Origin: JBAYJS01 sp041664985 | Lineage (GTDB): Bacteria; Patescibacteriota; Patescibacteriia; Buchananbacterales; UBA6539 | Direction of reading: 5' to 3' | Assembly: GCA_041664985.1 (NCBI GenBank) | Contig: JBAYJS010000018.1 | Coordinates: 1-22,014 of the forward strand | DNA length: 22,014 nucleotides | Part shown: positions 7,625-14,101 of the stretch, piece after piece | Layout: each line of letters begins with the position of its first letter | Numbering within the stretch: position 1 is the first letter of the stretch | Notes under the pieces: model-generated | Seen by the model: the letters and a program-made list of their open reading frames with translations, nothing else | Told to the model about the DNA's origin: nothing | The model's database searches: none | Translations under genes and position numbers: made by a program

Positions 7625-8692
7625 CTATTCGCCAAGCAGGCGCTTGATTTCGGCAACGACTCGGTCGGTGGCGCCGCCGTCGTTTTTGTAGTGTTCGCGC
7701 TGTCGGGCGATAAACCCTTGTCGCACCGGCCCGTCCAGTAACGAGCAGATACTAGCATTGCTGCTCACGAAACTGATTAGGCCAACTGCGCCGTTTTGAC
7801 AACACGGCAGAGCCTTTAGTCCCCGGCTGAGTAGGTACTGACGGCTTTGCGGTCCCATCAGGGCCACTGCCGGTACACCTAGCAAGCAGGCACTCAGCAG
7901 CTCCGTACTGCTGGGGCTGGTAACCACATCGCTGGCGCAAACCAGGGCGGTCGGGTCCACCCTCGCATCTCGATAGGTTGGAAACGGCGCTTTGGCCGGA
8001 TTGGTATACCAGGCCGAAAACATCGCTTTAAGCCCGGGCGTCAGGGTTTCGTCCTTGGGATGCAACATGGGCACAAAGATCGCTTGCGCCCGGACCAGAT
8101 CCGGCACCAGCAAAGCCAACGACTCAAACACGCGGGCCGGCAAATCGGCTTCATAGCCCGGGCCAAAGTAAGTCACCAGCTTGGCATCTTCGGTGACGCC
8201 CATCGCTTCGCGGACGCGTTGGCGAATCTTGGCAACGTCCCAGCTTACCAGCCGATCAAAGGCTGGGTTGCCGGTTGGGATTACTTTCGTGCCCTTGTAG
8301 CGGGCGCCGCCGGCGTCCAGAGTCAACAAGACATCCGGACGAAGGCCCTTAAGACTCGGCACGCTTTCCGTGCCCCAAAAGTCTTGGAGCCAGATTGTCG
8401 GGACGCCAGCCTCTTTGGCCTTTTGGGTCAAATTGATCTGGGCTCCGTTTGCTGTAGCCGAAGTGCCACAGACGACCAAGGCCGGCGGCCGCTGAGTAGA
8501 AAGCGAATCCATCTGGGCGAGGACAAAACTGACCTCGGCTTTTACAAGCGTCTCTTTACCCTTGCCGTTTTGGTCGGCAAGAACAAGGATATTGTGGCCT
8601 TCTTGCCGGAGTCGTTTGATCACCGGAATTAAGGCATTGGCGCTACCGATATCGCCGACAACAAACAGTATTCTCTTTTCTTCCGTTCCCAC
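7625..8692 (-). CDS. GT-B-fold glycosyltransferase-like protein, G+C-rich, probably acquired
   Basis: This 355-residue protein begins with a Rossmann strand (RILFVVGDIGSANALIPVIK). It has WLQDFWGTES (101-110), VIPTGNPAFDRL (137-148), FVPMLHPKDE (206-215) and a donor-site-like TSPSSTELLSACLLGVP (258-274). This is the layout of CDP-glycerol/MurG-like GT-B enzymes, and TGxPxFD is shared with the first gene of the window. No membrane segment is visible. The start is GTG at 8692, chosen because AAGGAG (8700-8705) lies 7 bases upstream. Base composition is strikingly different: the 60 bases from 8041 are 57% G+C, against 35% in the 60 from 9661. Codon use favours GCC/GCG/CTG-type codons. It has its own promoter and terminator and lies opposite to all neighbours, splitting the neuB and neuA homologues. 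Fold fairly sure; substrate unknown; transfer is inference. Confidence 0.72.
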   Translation of the reverse strand: MGTEEKRILFVVGDIGSANALIPVIKRLRQEGHNILVLADQNGKGKETLVKAEVSFVLAQMDSLSTQRPPALVVCGTSATANGAQINLTQKAKEAGVPTIWLQDFWGTESVPSLKGLRPDVLLTLDAGGARYKGTKVIPTGNPAFDRLVSWDVAKIRQRVREAMGVTEDAKLVTYFGPGYEADLPARVFESLALLVPDLVRAQAIFVPMLHPKDETLTPGLKAMFSAWYTNPAKAPFPTYRDARVDPTALVCASDVVTSPSSTELLSACLLGVPAVALMGPQSRQYLLSRGLKALPCCQNGAVGLISFVSSNASICSLLDGPVRQGFIARQREHYKNDGGATDRVVAEIKRLLGE

Positions 8693-8748
8693 GCGAGTTC
8701 TCCTTCTATTTTGTAAACATCCTGTGTGCCCTGTGCATCACAGATCAT
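8629..8748 (-). CDS. Possible 39-residue leader ORF overlapping the GT start
   Basis: On the minus strand a GGAGG (8754-8758) stands 5 bases before an ATG at 8748. The frame stays open for 39 codons, ending in TAA at 8629-8631, and overlaps the first 64 bases of the GT gene in another frame. The Shine-Dalgarno of the GT gene lies inside this frame, so translation of the leader could be coupled to the GT. The peptide (MICDAQGTQD...) resembles nothing I know. It may simply be an accidental frame next to a chance GGAGG. Confidence 0.25.
   Translation of the reverse strand: MICDAQGTQDVYKIEGELAWERKKREYCLLSAISVAPMP
8700..8705 (-). promoter_or_regulatory. Strong Shine-Dalgarno (AAGGAG) of the minus-strand GT gene
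   Basis: AAGGAG, read on the minus strand, is placed 7 bases before the GTG at 8692 and fixes that start. It is the only canonical, well-spaced ribosome binding site before a main gene in the window; plus-strand genes are preceded by A/T-only stretches such as AATTATT or TTTT. Confidence 0.85.
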
Positions 8749-8788
8749 TCAAACCTCCAACATCAGCAAACGCAGTTTGTGACCCTAC

Positions 8789-8817
8789 ATATTAGTATAT
8801 AATTGCAGTTTTGTCAA
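8789..8817 (-). promoter_or_regulatory. Sigma-70-type promoter of the minus-strand GT gene
   Basis: Read on the minus strand, a perfect TTGACA -35 box (8812-8817) is followed by a 17-base spacer and TAATAT as -10 box (8789-8794, 4 of 6 matches to TATAAT). Transcription would start near 8782, giving a leader of about 90 bases that contains the GGAGG and the small leader frame. Confidence 0.75.
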
Positions 8818-8819
8818 GG

Positions 8820-8849
8820 TTGATTTTAGACCAATTTTTGTGTTATGAT
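8820..8849 (+). promoter_or_regulatory. Sigma-70-type promoter of the neuA operon
   Basis: TTGATT (8820-8825), an 18-base spacer and TATGAT (8844-8849, 5 of 6 matches) precede the NeuA-family gene by about 33 bases. Its -35 box starts 3 bases from the edge of the divergent -35 box of the GT gene, so the two promoters are back to back. It could drive the whole run of genes to 21768, as no other promoter or terminator is evident within it. Confidence 0.6.
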
Positions 8850-8882
8850 TAAAAAGTATCTAAGAGGTATTTTTTTCATTTT

Positions 8883-9617
8883 ATGACCAAAAAATTAAAA
8901 ATTTTAGCCGTGATTCCGGCCCGCGGCGGTTCGCAAAGTATCAAAAAAAAGAACATCAAAAAATTGGGTCGCCACCCGCTTTTAGCTTATACTGTTTTTC
9001 AAGCTAAAAAAAGCAAATTATTGACTGACGTTGTAGTTTCTTCTGATGACTTACAAATTATCAATATTGCAAAAAAATACGGTGCCCAAGCGCCTTTTGT
9101 CCGGCCGAAAAATTTAGCGACCAGCAAAGCTTTGGCTGTGCCGACAATTCAACACGCTGTTTCTTTTATGGAAAACAAATCCGGCCAAAAATATGATTAT
9201 GTTTTAATGTTGCAGCCGACCTGTCCATTTACTTTGGCTTTAGATGTTGACGGTGCAATAAAAAAATTAATCAAAACCAAAGCCGACTCGGTAATTTCAG
9301 TGGTTGAAGTCGGACCGGTTCATCCGTGGCGAATGAAAAAAATTGTTGGTGATCATTTAGTTGATTATTCAGCCGAAGCGATTGAAAACATGCCCCGGCA
9401 AAATTTACCAAAAATTTATATCAGAAGCGGTGATGTCTATGCGACCAAAAGAGATGTTTTAATGAAGCAAAATACTTTTAAAGGTAAAGACAGCCGGCCG
9501 TTTATTATTCCTTTAGAGCGGGCGATGAATATTGACAGTATTTCTGATTTTTGGCTGGCTGAAAAAATGCTTGAAAATCATCAAACAATTAAAAAAGCAT
9601 TTAAAGGTTTATTATGA
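8883..9617 (+). CDS. NeuA-family CMP-nonulosonate cytidylyltransferase
   Basis: The family activates sialic-acid-like sugars with CTP to give the CMP-sugar. At 244 residues it has normal length. The nucleotide-binding start VIPARGGSQSIKKKNIKKL (11-29) is a clear CMP-NeuAc/CMP-Kdo synthetase P-loop-like motif. VVVSSDDLQIINIAKKYGA and FVRPKNLATS follow, then LMLQPTCPF (the LQPTSP motif), and later SGDVYATKR and MNIDSISDFWLAE, which contains the metal-site Asp of the family. It heads the second operon behind its own promoter. A weak AAGAGGT (8862-8868) lies about 14 bases before the ATG, longer than normal. The stop overlaps the next start (ATGA at 9614-9617). It is presumably the partner of the NeuB homologue 1.5 kb upstream. 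Which nonulosonate it uses is open. Confidence 0.87.
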   Translation: MTKKLKILAVIPARGGSQSIKKKNIKKLGRHPLLAYTVFQAKKSKLLTDVVVSSDDLQIINIAKKYGAQAPFVRPKNLATSKALAVPTIQHAVSFMENKSGQKYDYVLMLQPTCPFTLALDVDGAIKKLIKTKADSVISVVEVGPVHPWRMKKIVGDHLVDYSAEAIENMPRQNLPKIYIRSGDVYATKRDVLMKQNTFKGKDSRPFIIPLERAMNIDSISDFWLAEKMLENHQTIKKAFKGLL

Positions 9618-10570
9618 AATTAAAAATTTTAAATTTGGATTATAAAAATTATTCTCAATCGGCGCAAAAAATTTTAAAGCAGATTGGCTTGGTCACTAAT
9701 AAAATTTTATCTGCCAACCAACTGGCTAAAGAAATTGGCGAGTATGATATTTTAATTGTTGATGTAATTACGCCGGTTGGCAAAGAAATTATTACCCAGG
9801 CTAAAAAATTAAAAATTATCGCAACAGCTGCCACCGGTACTGATCACATTGATATTTTGGCTGCTCAAAAACAGGGGATTAAAATCGTCAGTTTAAAAGG
9901 CCAAACCGATTTTTTAAAAACCGTTCCGGCAACAGCCGAACTGACAATGGGTTTGCTTTTGGCTTTAACTCGGCAAATTCCTTGGGCTTTTGATTCGGTT
10001 AGAAAAAATCAATGGCTCAGGCCTGAGTTTAAAGGCGTTGATTTAATGGGAAAAACTATTGGTCTTGTCGGTTTTGGCCGTTTAGGCAAAATAGTCGCCG
10101 GCTACGCCAAAGCTTTTGGTCTAAAAGTAATTGCTTTTGATCCATACGTTAAACTGGCTGAATTTAAAAAAGCAGGCATAAAAAAAGTCAGTCTGAAAAC
10201 ATTATTACAATCAGCCGATATTATTTCTTTGCATATTAATTTGACGCCCCAAAATTTTAATTTTATTTCCGGTTCGGAATTTAAACTGATGAAAAAATCT
10301 GTTTTTTTTATTAATACGGCCCGCGGCCAATTGGTTGACGAAAAAGCTTTGCTTTTTGCTTTGAAAAATAAAAAATTGGCCGGTGCGGCGCTGGATGTTT
10401 TAGCCAATGAAAACGAAAGTGGCACAAATAATAAAAATCCGTTGATTAATTACGCCAAACAAAATAAAAATTTAATCATTACGCCTCATATTGGGGGAAT
10501 GACAGTTGATTCAGCCGATAAAGCCAGAATTTTTATTGCTCAAGAAATTAAACAAGTAACAAAAAATTAA
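9614..10570 (+). CDS. D-isomer-specific 2-hydroxyacid dehydrogenase (phosphoglycerate dehydrogenase-like)
   Basis: This 318-residue NAD-dependent enzyme has the family's two-domain form. ATAATGTDHIDI (the family's GxDHID segment) is followed by the NAD-binding GLVGFGRLGKIVAGYAKAFG. Catalytic residues are Arg237 (FINTARGQLVD), Glu266 (DVLANENESG) and His292 (ITPHIGG). The family interconverts 2-keto acids and D-2-hydroxy acids. It lacks the extra C-terminal ACT domain of long SerA proteins, so housekeeping serine synthesis is not required. It is tied to the NeuA homologue by an ATGA overlap and to the next GT4 by a 2-base gap, which makes a role in sugar-acid metabolism or a dedicated 3-carbon precursor plausible (inference). 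The substrate is not readable from sequence. Confidence 0.88.
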   Translation: MKLKILNLDYKNYSQSAQKILKQIGLVTNKILSANQLAKEIGEYDILIVDVITPVGKEIITQAKKLKIIATAATGTDHIDILAAQKQGIKIVSLKGQTDFLKTVPATAELTMGLLLALTRQIPWAFDSVRKNQWLRPEFKGVDLMGKTIGLVGFGRLGKIVAGYAKAFGLKVIAFDPYVKLAEFKKAGIKKVSLKTLLQSADIISLHINLTPQNFNFISGSEFKLMKKSVFFINTARGQLVDEKALLFALKNKKLAGAALDVLANENESGTNNKNPLINYAKQNKNLIITPHIGGMTVDSADKARIFIAQEIKQVTKN

Positions 10571-10572
10571 TT

Positions 10573-11694
10573 ATGAGAGTTTGTTTTATTACCAACCGTT
10601 TAGTTTTAACTGATGGTTCGGGCCGATGTTCGGTTTCAGTTATTCAAGAATTGCAAAAAAAAGGAATTGAGGTCATTGCTTTATCAAGTGTTGGTTCGCC
10701 TAAAAGCGATTTGATCAACGTTAAAGAATATAAAATTTTAAGATCATTAAAAAATTATCAAGCCAAATGGTTTTTTTTAATTTTGGATTATATTAAGACT
10801 TTGAGTATCGCTTCACGCTGTGATATTATTCATTGCGAAATTGAACCGTTTGCGCCATTGGCTTATTTGTTGGCTAAAACTTTAAATAAGCCGTATTTTG
10901 TTTTGGTTTATGGCACGTTTTCAATCAAGCCGCTTAAAACTTGGTATCTCAAACATATTTATTATCAGGCTTACGCTAATGCCACTAAAGTTTTTTCGAT
11001 TAGCTACTATACTCAGGAAAGATTTTTGAAAGAAGTGCCGGTAGCTGATGTGGAAATGATTAGTCGGGGAGTTGATTTGGAAAAGTTTGAAAATTTTTCT
11101 GGTGAGAGGCAAAAAAGCAATGAACAAAAAATAATTTTAAGTGTTGGTATTGTCAAGCGGCGAAAGGGCTATCATATTTCAATTCCGGCTGTTGGGCTGG
11201 TGGCCAAAAAATATCCTGATCTTGAATATCTTATTATCGGGCTTAGGTCAAATGATGAATATTTTTTGGAACTTCAGCAATTGATTAAAGATAATAATTT
11301 AGAAAAAAAAGTTAAGTTTTTGCAGGATTTGACCGATGAAGAATTGATCAAATTGTATTACCGGGCCAATTTATTTTTATTAACTTCGGTTAATGTCAAA
11401 GATCGATTTGAGGGTTTGGGTATGGTTCATTTGGAGGCTAATGCCGCCGGTTTGCCCGCAATTGGCACTTATGACTGTGGAGCCCAAGATGCCATTAAAA
11501 ACGGCTATAACGGCCTTTTAGTGCCTCAAAACGACATTGTGGCAACCTCTGAGGCGATTTTGAAGCTTTTGGACAATCCGGCTTTAGCCCAGCAGCTTGG
11601 CCAAAACGGTAAAGAACTAGTTAAAGCATTAACCTGGGAAAAAGTGGTTGAAAAAATTATTAGAAATTATGAATTGGTTTTACCAAAAAATTAA
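10573..11694 (+). CDS. GT4-family glycosyltransferase
   Basis: This 373-residue retaining GT-B transferase has an acceptor half with FITNRLVLTDGSGRCSVSVI (5-24; the Gly-containing loop contacts the donor phosphate in the family), FSISYYTQERF and MISRGVDLEKF. The donor half begins IILSVGIVKRRKGYH (187-201). The E-x7-E motif is intact as Glu280 and Glu288 in FEGLGMVHLEANAAGLPAIG, followed by GYNGLLV. Family members move a sugar from a nucleotide donor onto a lipid-linked or protein-linked acceptor on the inner face of the membrane. It sits between the 2-hydroxyacid dehydrogenase and the flippase and overlaps the flippase start. Sugar specificity is unknown. Confidence 0.92.
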   Translation: MRVCFITNRLVLTDGSGRCSVSVIQELQKKGIEVIALSSVGSPKSDLINVKEYKILRSLKNYQAKWFFLILDYIKTLSIASRCDIIHCEIEPFAPLAYLLAKTLNKPYFVLVYGTFSIKPLKTWYLKHIYYQAYANATKVFSISYYTQERFLKEVPVADVEMISRGVDLEKFENFSGERQKSNEQKIILSVGIVKRRKGYHISIPAVGLVAKKYPDLEYLIIGLRSNDEYFLELQQLIKDNNLEKKVKFLQDLTDEELIKLYYRANLFLLTSVNVKDRFEGLGMVHLEANAAGLPAIGTYDCGAQDAIKNGYNGLLVPQNDIVATSEAILKLLDNPALAQQLGQNGKELVKALTWEKVVEKIIRNYELVLPKN

Positions 11695-13003
11695 TACTTT
11701 CAAAAAAAGTAGATTTGTCAAAGATATAATCAGACTTCAGTCTGGTTCAATTATTTCTCGTTTAATCTCGGTTGCCAGCGCTATTATCATTGCCAGAGTT
11801 TTGGGTGCGACCGAATACGGTTTGTATTCTTTGATTTTTGGTTTTGTCTCGATGGCAACCACTTTTATGGGAGTTGAAGGCGGCAGTGTGGTTTTAGTTT
11901 TGTTGCCTCAGGCATTTGCCAAAAAAGACCGGCAGGAAGTAAATAATATAATTTCTTATTTTATTAAAGTAAATTTATTGACGGCTTTAATCGTCGGCTT
12001 GATTATTGTTATTTTGGCGCCGTTTATTTCAGATTGGCTTTATGGTAACTATGCCATCGGCAGTTTGGCCAGAATTATTATTGTTGGTACGATTTTAAGT
12101 TCTTTTTCGGAAGCTTTGACTTTGTGTCTTCAGGCCATTAGAAAAATAAAATATTTTGTCATTATCGACACGCTTAATAATTTTTTAGCGGTAATTGTCC
12201 CTTTGGCTTTAGTTTTTAAATTTGGTTTGATTGGTATTGTCTGGGGAAACTTTTTTAATAATTTTTTATTTTTTATCATTGCCATAATTATTTATGGCCT
12301 GTGGACCAAGCGTAATCCGATTTTACCCAAGTATCATGAAATTTTTTCCGGTGTATTTAAAGTTAAAATTAAAAAGTATTTTACTTTCGGTTTTTCAATG
12401 CTGGTTGATAAAAAAATCGTAGCGTTTTCTTCGTCATTACCCTTAATGATTTTAGGTATGTTTGTGCCGCCGGCGGTAGTTGGTTATTTTAAAATCGCTC
12501 AAAAGTATGTTGGTCTAATCGGTGTTTTAACTAAACCGATTGCCAGTCTTTTAATGGTTCAGCTGCCGAAATCTTTAGTCGACGGCGCTTATGTCTTTAA
12601 GAAAAATTTTGAAAAAGTTTCATTTTATACGCCAATTTTAAGTCTGCCTTTTATTGCTGTGGCGGTGATTTTTGCCAAACTTTTGGTGACGGTTTTTTAT
12701 GGCACCCAATATTTGCCGGTGGTGCCGTTAATTTATTGGTTGGCACCGGTGCCAATTATTACCGGTTTTGGTATTGGTTTGGGTGCCGCTTTCAGGGTTT
12801 TAAATAATGTTAAAACCAGCATTATTACCAATTCCTTGGTTATAATTTTAGGCTTGCCGATAATGTATTATTTGATTAAATTTTATGGCGTTAATGGCGC
12901 CATTGCTGTCAGCTTGCTTAAAGCGATCATTCCCACGGCAATTTTATTGTTTTACATTCGAAGTTATTTAACCAAAATGGTAAAAAAAGAAAATAGTCTT
13001 TGA
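11669..13003 (+). CDS. Wzx-type oligosaccharide flippase (MOP/MATE superfamily)
   Basis: This is a polytopic inner-membrane protein of 444 residues with about 12 hydrophobic segments visible. The N-terminal IIRLQSGSIISRLISVASAI, followed by ARVLGATEYGLYSLIFG, is the hallmark start of polysaccharide-biosynthesis flippases. The family moves undecaprenyl- or similar lipid-linked oligosaccharides across the membrane. The frame is open from a TTG at 11648, but I take the ATG at 11669 because it gives the usual short cytoplasmic leader and a smaller overlap (26 bases) with the upstream GT4. The overlap implies translational coupling. Its presence says the locus exports a lipid-linked glycan. No Wzy polymerase or ligase is seen in this window. 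Confidence 0.9.
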   Translation: MNWFYQKINTFKKSRFVKDIIRLQSGSIISRLISVASAIIIARVLGATEYGLYSLIFGFVSMATTFMGVEGGSVVLVLLPQAFAKKDRQEVNNIISYFIKVNLLTALIVGLIIVILAPFISDWLYGNYAIGSLARIIIVGTILSSFSEALTLCLQAIRKIKYFVIIDTLNNFLAVIVPLALVFKFGLIGIVWGNFFNNFLFFIIAIIIYGLWTKRNPILPKYHEIFSGVFKVKIKKYFTFGFSMLVDKKIVAFSSSLPLMILGMFVPPAVVGYFKIAQKYVGLIGVLTKPIASLLMVQLPKSLVDGAYVFKKNFEKVSFYTPILSLPFIAVAVIFAKLLVTVFYGTQYLPVVPLIYWLAPVPIITGFGIGLGAAFRVLNNVKTSIITNSLVIILGLPIMYYLIKFYGVNGAIAVSLLKAIIPTAILLFYIRSYLTKMVKKENSL

Positions 13004-13030
13004 TTTTTACCGTAAAATTTTGAATCGTTA

Positions 13031-14101
13031 ATGACTACTGCCAGTTTAGAATTAATCAATGGGTCAAAATATAAAGGTATCTCTTTTGGCTTTGATAAAA
13101 ATGTCTTTGGCGAGCTGGTATTTAATACCGGCATGGTTGGTTATCCGGAAGCTTTGACTGATCCGTCGTATGCTGGTCAAATTTTGATTTTAACTTATCC
13201 TTTGATTGGCAATTACGGTGTGCCGCCAAAAATAAAAGAAGCCGGTCTTAATAAATATTTTGAGTCAGAAAAAATTCAAGTTAGTGGCTTGATTGTTAGC
13301 GAGTATTCTTTTTATTATAGTCATTGGCAAGCCAAACAATCGTTAAGTCAATGGCTAAAAGCGGAAAAAATTCCCGCTCTTTTTGATATTGATACGCGGC
13401 AATTAACCAAAGAGCTAAGAAGTTTTGGTACCATGTCTGGACAAATTATTTTTGGTAATAAAAAAAGTAAATTTTTGGTCCGGCCAAAACCGGAAAATTT
13501 GGTTAAAAAAGTTTCAATTCAAAAACCGATAATTTATCAAGCCGGTAAAAAAAAGATTATGCTGCTTGACTGCGGGGTTAAAAATAGTATTATCAGAAAT
13601 TTATTGGCCAGAAATTTGACGGTAATTCGAGTTCCTTGGGATTATGATTTTTTAAACACCAAATATCAATTTGACGGTTTGGTTTTGTCCAATGGTCCGG
13701 GTGATCCAAATGATTGTGATTTATTGATTGGTAGATTAAAACAATTTTTAAAATTAAAAAAACCGATTTTGGGAATTTGTTTGGGCAACCAAATTTTAGC
13801 CTTGGCGGCTGGCGGCAGCACCTACAAATTAAAATATGGCCATCGCTGCCAAAATCAGCCCTGCCTTAACCTTTTAAACCAACGTTGCTACATCACCTCG
13901 CAAAACCATGGTTATGCGATTAAATCCGGTTCTTTGTCTAAACCGTGGCTGACTTGGTTGATAAATGCCAATGATAAAACCATTGAAGGGATTAAGCACA
14001 AAGATAATCCATTTTTAGGCGTTCAATTTCATCCGGAAGCCAATCCCGGGCCGACTGACACCAATTTTATTTTTGATGATTTTTTGAATTTATTAAAATG
14101 A
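13031..14101 (+). CDS. carA: Carbamoyl-phosphate synthase small subunit (glutaminase), CAD-like
   Basis: CarA hydrolyses glutamine and channels ammonia to CarB. At 356 residues it has the N-terminal CPSase domain with FNTGMVGYPEALTDPSYAGQ, then YPLIGNYGVPP and DTRQLTKELRSFG. The class I glutaminase domain starts about residue 173 (KKKIMLLDCGVKN), with LSNGPGDP, the nucleophile Cys250 in GICLGNQILAL, SQNHGYAI, and His334/Glu336 in VQFHPEA. The catalytic set is complete; the residue two after the Cys is Gly-Asn where E. coli has Gly-His. YGHRCQNQPCL and SQNHGYAI match the wording of the animal CAD glutaminase more closely than E. coli CarA. It lies 27 bases after the flippase gene and overlaps carB (ATGA), so both are made together. 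Confidence 0.95.
   Translation: MTTASLELINGSKYKGISFGFDKNVFGELVFNTGMVGYPEALTDPSYAGQILILTYPLIGNYGVPPKIKEAGLNKYFESEKIQVSGLIVSEYSFYYSHWQAKQSLSQWLKAEKIPALFDIDTRQLTKELRSFGTMSGQIIFGNKKSKFLVRPKPENLVKKVSIQKPIIYQAGKKKIMLLDCGVKNSIIRNLLARNLTVIRVPWDYDFLNTKYQFDGLVLSNGPGDPNDCDLLIGRLKQFLKLKKPILGICLGNQILALAAGGSTYKLKYGHRCQNQPCLNLLNQRCYITSQNHGYAIKSGSLSKPWLTWLINANDKTIEGIKHKDNPFLGVQFHPEANPGPTDTNFIFDDFLNLLK

Noticed and set aside
7625..8692. The inverted gene as a NeuC-type UDP-GlcNAc 2-epimerase that would complete a sialic acid set
   Set aside because: The fold class is similar, but the epimerase DSGG-x-x-E-E and downstream Arg/Glu motifs are missing; the stretch reads SPSSTELLSACLLGVP, a transferase-like donor site.
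8060..8795. Plus-strand open frames of 190 and 77 codons opposite the inverted GT gene
   Set aside because: They exist because the G+C-rich gene on the other strand has few stops. The composition, promoter, Shine-Dalgarno, terminator and GT-B motifs all support the minus strand.
10102..10425. Minus-strand open frame of 107 codons
   Set aside because: It lies wholly inside the 2-hydroxyacid dehydrogenase, which has complete catalytic motifs, and has no promoter or ribosome binding site.
11648..11668. TTG at 11648 as start of the flippase
   Set aside because: An in-frame ATG at 11669 gives the usual short leader before the first conserved motif and a smaller overlap with the upstream gene.
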